Source of the DNA: Colius striatus
Taxonomy: Eukaryota; Chordata; Aves; Coliiformes; Coliidae
DNA length: 64,000 nt
Direction of reading: 5' to 3'
NCBI RefSeq assembly: GCF_028858725.1
Contig: NC_084776.1
Coordinates: 310,001-374,000, forward strand
Within the stretch, counting starts at the first letter, position 1, and every line of letters starts with the position of its first letter. This document shows positions 49,901 to 60,620 of the stretch, in pieces. The notes below the pieces were generated by a model that saw only the letters and a list, made by a program, of their open reading frames with translations, was not told where the DNA came from and did not search any database. Made by a program: the position numbers and the translations under genes.

Positions 49901-52900
49901 GTAAATCAATTTGACTTACACAACCTAGCTTAATTCACCTTCCCAAAACCACTTTCCACTTCAATCCAAGCAACTCTTTGGATTGAAAAGTCTTCTAAAA
50001 ATGTATGGAAAATATCTGAACTTAATGTATGACACCACAAAAGTAGCAAAGAGCCATAGACATTGTCAAAACTGTCTTCAAGTGTCTAGAATGCAATTGC
50101 TTCTATGTGAAACAGGCTGCTGAAGCTGCCAGACAGGCAAGAGTGGGAGACAGAAAAGCAACAGTTCTCCCAGGCCTCATGCTAAAAGGATATACAACGC
50201 TTGGGCCCTTGACCAGCCTCTGCAGAACAGACTCTAAGCAAAGATCCCCCAGAGATTTATTTTTGTATAACTCTTGGAAGCCAGCAGGCTCCTCCTCCAG
50301 CTGCTGTTAATCCGTTACATGCATTCACTGAGGCAAGCACACACATCAAACACACTGTCATTTCTTTGATGTGCTATTCTTCAGAAGGGGAACGGCAAGC
50401 AGATTAGATTCCTTCATGTAGTGATCTGACAGGGCCTGTAAACATCTTGTGCAAGGACTGCCGCACGCTGAGAGGAGGAGCAGCCTTACAATAACTTCCA
50501 GACCTTCTTCAGACCCAATTAGCCGATGGACACTGGAAACCCAGGGGAAATTCCAGTGGATTGAGAATACTTCCCCTCACGCACTTAGAGCAGCTGAGCA
50601 TTCCAGAAAAACGTCTCCAGTCGGAAAGTTCAAGGAAGAATTCAGAAAAAGTCAACAACTAGCTGACTGGTTACTCAACTGAGTCAAAACACACTAAAAA
50701 GCAGCAAGCACAGTCCATGAAATCTATATGGATGGCTATAGACCCAGCTTGTTTTGTAATTAAGTCCCACACAGCATCTTTGCTGCTTGTTAAACTTAAT
50801 AAAAAAATCTGCAAAGTCTATCCAAACTTTGAGCTCAGCTTCCAGCAGGCAGAAAAGAACAGCTGTGTCTTATGAAATGAAATTAATACTGCTTAGCACA
50901 TTGTGGCAGCTAGAAGCCTAAAAAGAGCATGTACATTAACTATGAGTATTACAATAACCTCTATCAAATAAAACCACTCCAAAGGCGCAAAATTATATAA
51001 AAGTTCAGAATTTAAACAAAACAAATAACGAACTAATGCATGAGGAAGCAACAAAAAGGCTATTTGTCACTGTCCATAATCACCACCACCACCAGTCTAG
51101 CAGTTCTCAAACTACAACTAGCACTCTTCTCCTCTCAATGAATACAAAATATGTAGTAAGGTACAACAGAAGCCTTGAAACATCCAGGAAAATTACACCT
51201 GACCCTTTCTGCTAAGATAGCAGAAAACAAACAGAAAATCACTGGAAGGCTGGAAGAATTAGTTCCTTCACCTTGGAAACAGCTGTGGAACAGCTCCAGT
51301 CACACAATTCAACTGTGCAACCCTGACTTCATTGGACATCAGCTGACTCAACTCTAGAACCATGCTGCTTCAGCTATTTCAGCTGCAGTGTAGGACAAGC
51401 AACTTTAAGTAGTTAAAGTAACTTATGCTAGTACATGTTAGTCTTGTACTAACACATTCCTGTAACCAGTCAATTACTGTGGCTCAGCTAACAGGTGACA
51501 ATCATTGTTTTGCACCCTGCACTGTACCCTGAATGCTACTGCACCATCATCCTTCCTATTAACTACCCATTTCTTAGCTGTTTGGGCATCACAGTCTTGG
51601 AGACTTCAGAAGTTCCTACATGGAAAGTTACTGTCTCTTTAGAGGAGTATTTAATTGGTTTGAGAAATTAACAAAAGTGGTTCCTGTTTGCACAATACCA
51701 CAGCACAGCATCTGTACAGATGAGCAAGAGACTCAAATGCAACAAAACAACCAGTAAAAGGTGAGGAATGTAAGCAGAAGAATGAGTTAGAAATATGGGG
51801 ACCTGAAAATGATAACTACAGTAGAAAAGATGACATTTGGGAATTCCGCTCAGAATAGAATGGCTGTCAGATTTTCAAGGCTTCACCTTCCAAGCCGTGA
51901 TAGAAATGAAAGAACTGTCTTTGGAGAAAAGTTCATTAGCTTGACGTTTCAAAACACAGTATTTTTACATCAAAACTAAAGACAAAAGAAAGAATCCAAT
52001 TTTAACTGGATGCAAATAATAAATACCTATGCCATGTACACATTCAATAAACGCAGGACCAGAAATTCTGCTGTTTAAACAGGACCCAACCAGTCTTTTG
52101 GAAGATTCCACACTAGCCTGTCGAGAGCTCCAGACTTCCTTGATGAACTCAAAAGCAGTAGCAACTCACTTAAAGAACCCCTTCCACCACATGGAACTGC
52201 AGCACAGAAATACTGGTGACAATCCAGGCTACCATCTCAACTCTGGCAGTATCTTGACTTCAAACAAGTTTGTGTAAAAGACAGACACGTCCCTGAACCA
52301 GGAGTGCTATTCCAGAACTAAAAAATAATAACGAAATTACGGAGCATCAAATCCAAAAGTGTAAAAATATCTCTGTTGTAAAGGAAAAAGCATGGTCAAA
52401 TAAATACAAATTCTACAAATGTGCAGGATTTAGCTGGATCACCATAACAATAACTAACTACTGCCATGCAGAGATGCATCCAAACAAGTATTTTCTCACT
52501 GCATTGCTCACCTGATCTTTGCAAAATGCTTGAGAAGTTCCCACAAAGTCTGTTGACAGAGAAAGGTGTCTTGTAAACGGGAGCCATCATCTAACTGTAA
52601 TGCAATCCGAACCTATGGCAAAAATACACTAAATTAATAGCAAAATCATTTTTTTTCATTCATAACTTTTAAAAATATTTGAATGATATCTAGAACTTGC
52701 TATGCAAAAACCCAAGACTTCTTTCTAAACACTTGCTGCAAAGGGTTACACTAGTTACCAATACAGAGAGGTATTACATATTTTGTGTTAGAAATTAATA
52801 TTTAGAATAGTTCTATGCTGCCATGAGTATGAGTATTATAGATGAAGATCTTAAGAGAGACCCAAGGAGACAATATCCACTGCTTTCACCTCACCTACCA

Positions 52901-55900
52901 GGCTGCTCATTTTAACATAGAAGCTTATCAAGTTGGTCAAGCATGACTTCCCCTTGTTGAATCCATGCTGGCTACTTCCTGTCGCTCATGCTGGAAATGG
53001 TTTCCAGTATTAGGTGAGGCTGACCCACTTGTAGTGCCCTGTGTCCTCCTCCTTGCCCTTCTTGAAGACAGGAGTGATGTTCGCTCTTCTCCAGTCTGGA
53101 AGTACTTCACTCATTTGCCATGATTGATCAAAGGCAATCAAGAGTAGCCTTGCAGTGACATCTGCCACTTCCCTCATCACTCACGGAGGTATCCCATCAG
53201 GGACCATGGACTTAATGTATGTTCAGTTTGCTCAAGTATCCCCTGACCTAAGCCTCTTCTACCAAGGGCACATCTTCCTTGTTCCAAACTTTCCCCTGGT
53301 CTCTGGGACTTGGGATTCCCGAAGGACAGTTTTGCTAGTAAAGACTAAGGCAAAGAAGGCATTTGGCCATCCCCATGTCCTGTGTAAACAAGTTCCCTGC
53401 CCTTGTTGAGCAATGGGCACACATTTCCTTTTGTCAGCTGCGTACTCAAAGACACCCTTCTTGTGTAAGCATGATGGGGAAGGGTGAACATGGGGGTAGG
53501 TGCAAGCATGATGGAGGAGAGACAGAGAGATGGAGAAAGAAAAAAAAAGACACCACACGCTCCAGCAACCGACTGTGATTTCGTTGGAGGAATATGTTTG
53601 TCATCTGTCTCAGCTCCTACCAGTCCTTGCAAGACTGCAAACTGTGATCGGCTGGAGACAGGAATTTTTCTACATAGAGGAAACAGTGGTATCATCATCA
53701 AGTAGCCAACAGAACTAAGTTGTTTCATCCCACCAGTAACACAACCTCCCGGTTTCTCCTATGCTGGAGACAAGCCTTACATTACTCTCAGCCACAGCGG
53801 AGCGATGACAGCTGACATCATCATTCTGTAAGAATCCAGCCCAGAAATTCAGACTACCAGTTGCATCAGTTTTTGGGCAACAGTTCAACACTAAACATAT
53901 CACGAAAGTCCTATTCAGTCAATCACAAAAATCTTCCAAAAAATCCCAGTCTCTGTACAAGACAACAGACTCACCAGTGTGCACTATCTGCCAAGTTTAC
54001 AAATGTATAGAGAAAAAGATGGTAACTTTAAGACTAGAACTGTACTGATGGCACCCCTGGACCACCTGCCACCACAAGGCAAATTCATTCCATTTTTTAC
54101 TAAACATCAGTCTTACAGAAATCAGTTATTTTTATGTGTGAAGGCAAATCCAAAAGCATTAGATATTTAAAATATCAGATTTAGTGAACAACTTGTAATT
54201 CATCAAAACCTGTGTTCTGTCTCCAGGGCTAACTACTGCCAACGTACCACAGGAAAGCACACCTACTGCAACACAAGACTCAGAACCAAGTTCATCCCAA
54301 TATGACTGCAGCCAGCCTGCATGACTTTGTCTCAGCTGTCACTATATACAAGGGCATAACACCACTGTCAGTTCTAGGCACAGTTATCCATCTGGCTTAA
54401 ACTTCCTACTGTATTTGACATTAGCTCCCTGTGGCAGGAAATTCTTTTGGTCAATTGTTCTGTATGCTGTCGTCCATAAAATTCTTTCAAGTGATCTCTC
54501 TTCTCTTAGTTTATGGGACAGCAACTCTGTTTAGACTGCAATCTTCACAGGCATTTACAGCAATGAACATTCCAAGAGAAGCCTCAGTTTTGTAGATTTT
54601 TCATTGAAATACAACTAAACATTAACAATCTAAACTTACATTAGCTCTTTTGTGATCTAAAGTAGTGATTGCATGTTATAGCCCCAGTCCTACAGTGCAC
54701 ATTCCCTCTCAGCCTGTGATAAGCTGCAAGTACCATGGGAAAAAAAAAAATCACTGCTTTCCTTCAGTAGGATACCTCCCAAACTGGATGCAAATGTCAG
54801 ATAAAGCCAGCGCTGTACGGTTCCAACAGAAACACTTTCCTCCGGAAGACAAACTCCATGCCATCACAGGTTTTTTTTTTTAAGTGAAAATTTTAAGCAG
54901 ATGCTACCAGCCTTCAGTTTGTCTTTTTTAACCAAATACATCACTTAGAGCACAAACTTCTTTCTACCACAAAGTCTGAAAGAAAGTACCAGTGCCAAAA
55001 TAAAGCACATGGAGGTTTTACAGAAAAAAAAACATGGACATCGGTGACCCCCAAAATTACACGGCAAACCTACACTCAAAGAGAGCAGAGACTCTGAAAA
55101 CTCCTCACAATGCAAACTTTACTTTTCAATGTATGTATCAGTTTATGCTTGTGACAGCTAAAGCAACTGCCTACAACAAAACACCACTAACACAATCTGG
55201 GAGACAGACATTAAGAGATTAGCACTAATAGACCTGAAATCTTCACAGAAATTGAGAGGCTCCCTGTGATGCAGTCAGTAAGAAAAGAGATGTCTGCTAG
55301 CGATAGACAAATTTTCATTCCCAAGCTACTAAGATTATACATTCTTTTTGCACATAAAGTGTTTATGCTTATTAACAACAATGCATCATTTTTCACATTA
55401 TGCCTCCAGCTGTTTTGATGATATGTATAAAATATTTTAAAATCCCCTCCACGTGACAGCAATTCCTCCAGAACACGGCATCCATAAGCCCCTTGCAAAC
55501 TATACTCAACAGGCACATTTGGCAATTGCTGAACACAGCACGTCACAAAAAATTACAAAGCTGTGTGCACACACCATGAAGAGCAGTGCTGGGAAAGAAG
55601 CAAGAGACAATCCTGCAAGAATTCCAGACTTAATCAAAATCCAGAGGCAGAAAACAGCAACTGAAACAGAAATTATGAAAGGGAACAGAGTTAGTAGCTC
55701 AACTGCTGAGTCATCAGTGATGTTTTAACTGCTTATACATTCGTGATGACTAGTTTTCCATCTCCCTAGAAGACCTCCCTGTCCTCCAGCACACAGCTGG
55801 AACTCCACCATCATACAGATGTAAGGAAAGACTTCCAGCTACAGAATCACCATTTTCTACCATAATTCAACCAGTCTTTGGGTAGTCTACCACTCAAGCA

Positions 55901-57306
55901 TTGGCCAAGACTAAACATGCTATTGCTCATTAGATCTGATGAGATCATACCCAACACAACAGGTAACTGGACAAACCAGGTCACACTGTGAAGTGAACAT
56001 ACCGTGTTTCCGGCTCCCACTCTGTTAGAGACTGGCACCATCTCCAGCTTGGCATTGTTGGGCAGTCTGGCAAATCTCCACTGCAAAGAGAGATCCAACA
56101 CACTCCTCTGAAACCTGAAGAAGAACATAGCCCATGAAGACACCAGGAACCATCCAATACCACCTTCAGCAACTACATGGACTAGCAACAATGCAAAATC
56201 CAGGTGCTGAGCAACAGAATTACCCAAAGGCTGACTAGAAGCCATAGAGCGTGACTCAATAATGCACAACTGGTAATTCAGAAAACAGTCACCAACAGAA
56301 ATTATTCTGCATACTAAAAAAGCCGTAGTTTGTAGAGGTCACAGATGAACTACTCGAACATATATTCCTCCTCAGGCTTTAAGAGAAAACAGTAATTGAA
56401 TGCCCACTGAAGCCTGGAGTTCACTGTTAACTGCAGGTTTTTTACTGCCTCTCAGACAAATAACCTCTTGACTACGATACAGTAACAGCAATATGGGCAA
56501 ACCACCAGGCAAGAGAGGAGTCCTGGGAACCAACAGAACTGCACGTGTGGGGAGCGACATCTTAGTGTCACACAGAATCCCAGTATTGATCCCAAAAGAG
56601 AAGGGAATTTGACACATGGAAATCGGGAGAGATAATCTGATGAACGGATAACTGTAGGAGGATTAACTGAACCACGGTTCGTGGATCTCTCTCTCCCTAG
56701 GGACAACTGTTCACTGTCCTCGTGTACCATCGCACAAGCCCCGCACAGCTGCGACAGGGACGAACACGGAGACAGACTTCAGTGAGCAGCTCGAGGATCA
56801 ACGCATCGCTCCCGGCTCCCCACCCGCCAGCCACCCCCGCGCTCCTGACGCGGCCCCGCGCCTTGCGGGCCGCCCTCCGGCAGCGCCGGGACCGCGGGCA
56901 GGCCGCGGGCCCCGGGCGTGCGCCTCGCCGGCAGCGCCGGGCCCCGCCTGGCCCCGCACGGCGGCCGCAGACGGGGCCTCTCCCACCGGCGGCGCGGCGC
57001 AGCCTCCAGCGGGGCCCGGGCCCAGCCCGCCGGCCCAGAGGCGCCGAGGCGGCCCCGCGGTGACCACTCACTTGAGGCCGTACTCGCCGGGGCTGCCGCC
57101 CTGCTTCCTGCAGACCTCCTCGAGGATCTGCGGAGAGAACAGAGGACGTCAGGGCCCGGCTCGCGGCCCTGCCGCCGCGCCGCCGGCCGCCCCCGCCCCG
57201 GACCCACCTGGAGCAGCACCGTGCCGGGCCCCACCCGCACCGTGACCCGGCGCCCGCTGGGGGCCAGCACCGACACCACGGCGCCCCCCCCGCCCGCCGC
57301 CGCCAT
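19910..57306 (-). CDS. ASPSCR1: ASPSCR1 (TUG/UBXN9), UBX-domain p97 adaptor and GLUT4-vesicle tether (15 coding exons; terminal exon unresolved)
   Basis: Coding exons in order: 57306-57208, 57127-57072, 56114-56003, 52612-52512, 45619-45562, 44741-44668, 43915-43483, 38586-38447, 36126-36045, 35010-34944, 34055-33993, 33685-33633, 21242-21191, 20485-20416, 20097-19910. They sum to 1648 nt, or 549 codons plus one base; human is 553 residues. The start [20 protein letters not shown] matches the family. Residues 10-90 form the N-terminal ubiquitin-like domain ([19 protein letters not shown]). Residues 95-170 hold the second UBL-like region ([31 protein letters not shown]). Exon 7 (residues 167-311) is a low-complexity linker ending in [13 protein letters not shown]. 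Residues 385-465 are the UBX domain ([39 protein letters not shown]). The conserved C-terminal LPKWLKLP is present. TUG tethers GLUT4 vesicles until insulin-triggered cleavage and remodels p97/VCP hexamers. Exon 8 ends in a GC donor, and exon 6 has a weak GTTGGG donor. The gene is a known fusion partner of TFE3 in human sarcoma. Confidence 0.93.
23121..23222 (+). mobile_element. CR1 LINE 3' end fragment
   Basis: About 100 bp of CR1 3' terminus in forward orientation: 'gatgggcctggcagtgtgag', then 'ttggacttgatcatctt' and 'ttttccaactgtaatgattc'. It is antisense to ASPSCR1. Confidence 0.8.
30176..30400 (+). mobile_element. CR1 LINE 3' end fragment
   Basis: Forward-orientation CR1 3' end of about 225 bp. 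It includes 'gttaaacactggcacaggct', 'gcccagggagctggtggag', 'gggcttggcagtgttaggtg' and 'ttttccaactgaaatgattc'. It is a diverged remnant, antisense to ASPSCR1. Confidence 0.85.
35734..35960 (-). mobile_element. CR1 LINE 3' fragment in ASPSCR1 intron 9
   Basis: Reverse-complement CR1 3' end, starting at TCATAGAATCATAGAATCAC and running through 'ttggaagggacctttagag', 'aagacctccaaggaaggag' and 'tctgggcagcctgtgcc'. It ends about 85 bp before ASPSCR1 exon 9, close to that exon's donor, and is sense to the gene. Confidence 0.88.
38445..38446 (-). promoter_or_regulatory. ASPSCR1: GC (non-GT) splice donor of ASPSCR1 exon 8
   Basis: On the gene strand exon 8 ends ...AGTGAGAG and the intron begins GCAAGT, the classic AG|GCAAGT class of GC donor. 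Using it joins the split codon AG|G to the exon 9 sequence KRLEEAPL with phase kept and matches the human protein ([10 protein letters not shown]). No GT donor nearby gives a correct join. Confidence 0.8.
38587..43482 (-). other. ASPSCR1: ASPSCR1 intron 7
   Basis: About 4.9 kb with ordinary composition. No mobile element, RNA gene or extra conserved exon was recognised in it. Confidence 0.6.
46250..46515 (-). mobile_element. CR1 LINE 3' fragment in ASPSCR1 intron 4
   Basis: Reverse-complement CR1 of a different subfamily from the 35734 copy: 'agaatggtttgggttggaag', 'agccatgggcagggacatg', 'ggttgctcaaagtcccattc', 'cagtgcctcaccaccctta'. It ends near 'ccattactcctcgccctatc' and is sense to ASPSCR1. 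Confidence 0.88.
47812..47860 (-). other. ASPSCR1: Candidate cryptic or poison exon in ASPSCR1 intron 4
   Basis: On the gene strand a 49-nt open segment is bounded by a good acceptor (TGTCCTACAG|G) and a consensus donor (AAG|GTACAA). Read in phase from exon 4 it encodes [16 protein letters not shown]. Its length is not a multiple of three, so inclusion would shift exon 5 and meet a TGA after seven codons. The canonical exon 4 to exon 5 join matches mammalian TUG without it. There is no transcript evidence, so it may be chance. Confidence 0.3.
52613..56002 (-). other. ASPSCR1: ASPSCR1 intron 3
   Basis: A 3.4-kb intron holding the CR1 reverse-transcriptase fragment at 52858-53465. The rest shows no recognised feature. 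Confidence 0.6.
52858..53465 (-). mobile_element. CR1 LINE internal fragment (reverse-transcriptase coding region, decayed)
   Basis: Read on the minus strand, pieces of CR1 ORF2 are visible: from high to low coordinate, a decayed MGPDG-type block near 53200, then VFKKGK-type sequence near 53070, and [17 protein letters not shown] near 52945. Frames are interrupted by stops and shifts, so it is a non-functional relic. Unlike the other copies it comes from upstream of the 3' end and lacks the 3' terminus. Confidence 0.8.
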
Positions 57307-57735
57307 CTTCCTGCCCGCCGCCGCGTCGGCCCCGCGCTCTGGGGCGGAGCTGGGCCCTGGCCCGGCCCGGCCCTGCCTGCAGCCCGCGCCCCGCCCCGCC
57401 GCAGCCGACGCGGGAGGGATCGGTGGCGTGCGCACGGGTCTCGCTGCGGTCGGGGATCGGCGCGGGCGGCCCGAGGCGGCACGGGGAGGGGGCCGTGTGG
57501 GGTCAGGGTCGGGGCCGCGGCGGGAGCCCGGCGCGGGGGCGAGCGGAGAGGAGTGGGACCGCCGGCACCGCCGACCCTGGGCGCGGAGGCAGCGGGGTCG
57601 CGGCGAAGGGCCCCGGGGAAGCCGCGGGCTGCGGCGGCCCCGACCCGGCCCGGCCCGGTGCGCTCGGGCGGGGCGGAGGCGGCGGGGCCGTCCCGCGGCT
57701 CAGCGGGGCGCTGACGTTGCCAACCGCTCTTGACG
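56790..57735 (-). promoter_or_regulatory. ASPSCR1: CpG island at the ASPSCR1 promoter (covers exons 1-2)
   Basis: Sequence of very high G+C and CpG starts near 56790 in intron 2, covers exons 2 and 1, and continues upstream to about 57735. There is no TATA box. The island is wide enough on the upstream side to drive a divergent transcript to the right, but no coding exon is apparent there. The long GC-rich open frames on both strands are composition artefacts. Confidence 0.75.
57299..57309 (-). promoter_or_regulatory. ASPSCR1: YY1 consensus overlapping the ASPSCR1 start codon
   Basis: The gene strand reads AAGATGGCGGC, an exact match to the YY1 AAnATGGCGGC consensus, with its ATG being the ASPSCR1 start codon. 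Such downstream YY1 sites are typical of TATA-less promoters with a short 5' UTR. Confidence 0.6.
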
Positions 57736-59180
57736 GCGTGGCGCAAGTCCTGTTGGGTTCCCAGGCTTAGGAAATAAAATAGATTCGTTGTGTTGGACCT
57801 TATCTTGCAACGTATGCAGTAATCCCCCAGATCGGAGCACCCCAGTCCTGAGAACGCAGCAAATCCTTGTAGGCAGCAGCACACGCACCGGCAGTTTGTC
57901 CCCCAAGTCAACAGGGCCTGTCTGGGGGCTGAGCACATCCACACTGAACTGATGGCAAGAAATCTCTTCTGCAGGCTTAGGCTCTTGTCTCATTACTCAG
58001 CAGTGATGACAGTGACTAATAACTCTGAAAACATTTACGTGTAGGAGAAATGTACTCCTTGGCAATACATAAAAGCTATTGCAACAACCACATTTGGAGA
58101 GAAGAGGCCAGTGTCTTACCGGGTTCCTGTTGTCAAATGAGCGTCTGGGAGTGTCACAATCAGGACAGCGGTGGAGGACACGTCAGGATATCCCACTGTG
58201 TTGGAAAGCCACTTCTGGGTGTCTCATGAGTAGTGCTGCAAACTCAGCCGTGCTGCCAAGGTGACTGCAGCTGGGGAACCAAGGTTATCCTACATTTTAC
58301 GACACAGTTTCTCAGACTTTATTTTCATTCATGAGCTTCCCATTCACTCTCAGCACCAGCTTTTTGGCATCAAAGGTGCTCTCAGAGATTCAACTACAGT
58401 CTGCTTTGTTTGCTATCATTAAAAAAACCCTTAGTTTGGAAAACCACTGGGATTTATTTAGCCTAACTTTCCACCACATGGCAAATACTTTCTGTGCTTC
58501 TTCTATATTTATCATATATGTTTAAGCTTGAGTCCCCACCACTGCCCCCAGCACCCACAAAAATGTCTGCTTGGCTTGGCTTACAAAGGAAAACAATCCT
58601 TTTAAGAAAAGACACTTTTGTAAAAGATAACCCTTGCTCATTTTTACCATATCAGCAGTGTGAGAGAAGGGAGGAAGAGAGGATGGGAATTTTGACAACG
58701 GAGAGGGACCACTTTACTTACACTCATGGATTCATGAGTCCACCTAATACCATGACAGCTCAATAAGATGTAGTAATAAAGGATGTCCTGGTATAAAATG
58801 TGTTGTTTAAAAATAACATTTTAAAATATTTTTACATTCGTTCTTTCCACTCCACTGGCAAGAGTCAATGTCATATCACTTACATAACTACAGCATTCAG
58901 GATTTGGCATCCCAGTCCATGTCTTTTAGTTCCTAAACATGTTAAAATGCTTTAAGTTAATGTTTTTACTTTCAGACCTGAGGTGAACAAGGGGAATATA
59001 TATGTCCAGTAACCACAGAACAGCTGACGAGTAACTTCTCAGTCCACATCGGCTGAATGACTTTCAGTCATGTGTCGATATTCTGTAAGTTGTCTGTGTG
59101 CACTTTGTGTTTTCTTTTTTAGCTAAACAACTATGGAACTTTCTGAATCTACATAGTCACAACAGCTATATATGGAGGTA

Positions 59181-60060
59181 TTCATAGAATCATAGAATGG
59201 TAGGGTTGGAAGGGACCTTCAGAGATCATCTAGTCCAACCCCCCTGCAGAAGCAGATCAACCTAGATCAAGTCACACAGGAACACGTCCAGGCGGGTCTC
59301 GAAGACCTCCAAGGAAGGAGCCTCCACAGCCCCTCTGGGCAGCCTGTTCCACTGCTCCATCACCTTCACAGTGAAATGGTTTTTTCTTACGTTTAAGTGG
59401 AACTTTTTGTGTTCCAGCTTCATCCCATCACCCCTTGTCCTGTTGCTAGCTACAATAGAAAAGAGGGATGTCCCAACCTCCTGATGCCCACCATTTAGAT
59501 ATTTGTAAATGTTAATAAAATCTCCCCTCAGTCTTTTCTAGACTAAAGTGCCCCAGTTCCCGCAGCCTTTCCTCGTATGAAAGACGTTCCAGTCCCCTGG
59601 TCATCTTGGTGGCCCTGTGCTGGACTCTCTCCAGAAGTTCTCTGTCCCTCTTGTGCTGAGGAGCCCAGAACTGGAGACAGGACTCCAGATGAGGCCTCAC
59701 CAGGGCAGAGTAGAGGGGGAGAAGAACCTCCCTTGACCTGCTGGCTACACTGTTCTTGATGCATCCCAGGATGCCGTTGGCTGCCTTGGCCACAAGGGCA
59801 CGTTGCTGGCTCATGTTCAGCTTATTATCAATCAGGACTCCCAGGTCTCTCTCTGCAGAGCTGCTCTTCAGCAGTTCGACCCCCAGCCTGTACTGGTGCA
59901 TTGGGTTGTTCCTTCCCAGATGCAGGACTCTGCACTTGTCCTTGTTGAACCTCAGGAGGTTCCTCTCTGCCCAACTCTCAAGTCGGTCGAGATCCCGCTG
60001 AATGGCAGCACAGCCTTCAGGTTAATCAGCCAGCCCTCCCAGTTTGGTGTCATTTTGGAT
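59181..60060 (-). mobile_element. CR1 LINE, long 3' copy retaining C-terminal ORF2
   Basis: About 880 bp reading as the reverse complement of CR1. The 3' end is at the left (CATAGAATCATAGAATGG). Upstream on the minus strand, an uninterrupted frame of 129 codons at 59901-59512 encodes the typical CR1 ORF2 C-terminus ([47 protein letters not shown]). The element is 5'-truncated, as most CR1 copies are, and has no catalytic RT core, so it cannot move. It is the best preserved transposon in the window and so probably the youngest. Confidence 0.93.
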
Positions 60061-60414
60061 GGTATTGCTATCATCCTCCTTTTACTTGTCAGTTCTCAGC
60101 TTGTGTAGCCAAGAACTTTGCTCACACTCTGAAATTCAGCATTGCATAAGGACGTTATGAATCATTGTCCTCTCCAGGATGCTGTTCTCTAGGGGAGAGG
60201 CCTACATCTTAGAAGAGCATCTTGATAAGAACATCTACACTGGCTCACATCAACGTAATCAGAATACTGCTTCTGACAGCAGCTTGAACAGTAGCAGAGC
60301 AGGAGACTCTGCAATTATATTTTCACCAGTATTGGCTTCCCGTTTTCAGCAACCTGCATCATCTAGACTACTTGAGCCAGGTTGTTATCAAACGTAATGG
60401 ATCTTTCTGGCATG

Positions 60415-60620
60415 AGTTTGCCCAGGCATGTTTTGAGCCCATCTAAGCTTTTGACATCCACAGGATCATGAGGGAACGGATGCCACAGTTAAACTGTGTT
60501 GTATGACAGAAGTGCTTCATTTTGGTTGATTTAGAAGTTCTTTCTTGGTGTCCTCCAGCTCTTACTAAGAAAGAATCACTAATCATTCTGAGATGTGTTT
60601 CTGATCGTTCTCTACCTTTT
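60415..60620 (-). mobile_element. Possible ancient CR1/L3-like relic
   Basis: Phrases such as 'gccacagttaaactgtgttg', 'agaagtgcttcattttggtt' and 'ttctttcttggtgtcctcc' resemble the reverse complement of old CR1/L3-type 3' ends found in birds and reptiles. Divergence is high and the edges are uncertain. Confidence 0.3.

Larger units (their letters stand above)
45620..52511 (-). other. ASPSCR1: ASPSCR1 intron 4 (6.9 kb)
   Basis: Contains one CR1 fragment (46250-46515) and a segment with exon-like splice sites at 47812-47860. Otherwise I see nothing recognisable beyond a short (CAC)n run near 51080. Confidence 0.6.

Noticed and set aside
53345..53728. 127-codon minus-strand open frame
   Set aside because: Partly inside the CR1 reverse-transcriptase relic. 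The rest is unrelated intronic sequence.
56918..57733. 271-codon plus-strand open frame in the ASPSCR1 CpG island
   Set aside because: Low-complexity Ala/Gly/Pro/Arg translation antisense to real exons. Not coding.
56697..57944. 415-codon minus-strand open frame over the ASPSCR1 promoter
   Set aside because: GC-rich composition artefact that runs through the exon 2-intron 1-exon 1 region in a different frame. No protein similarity was recognised.
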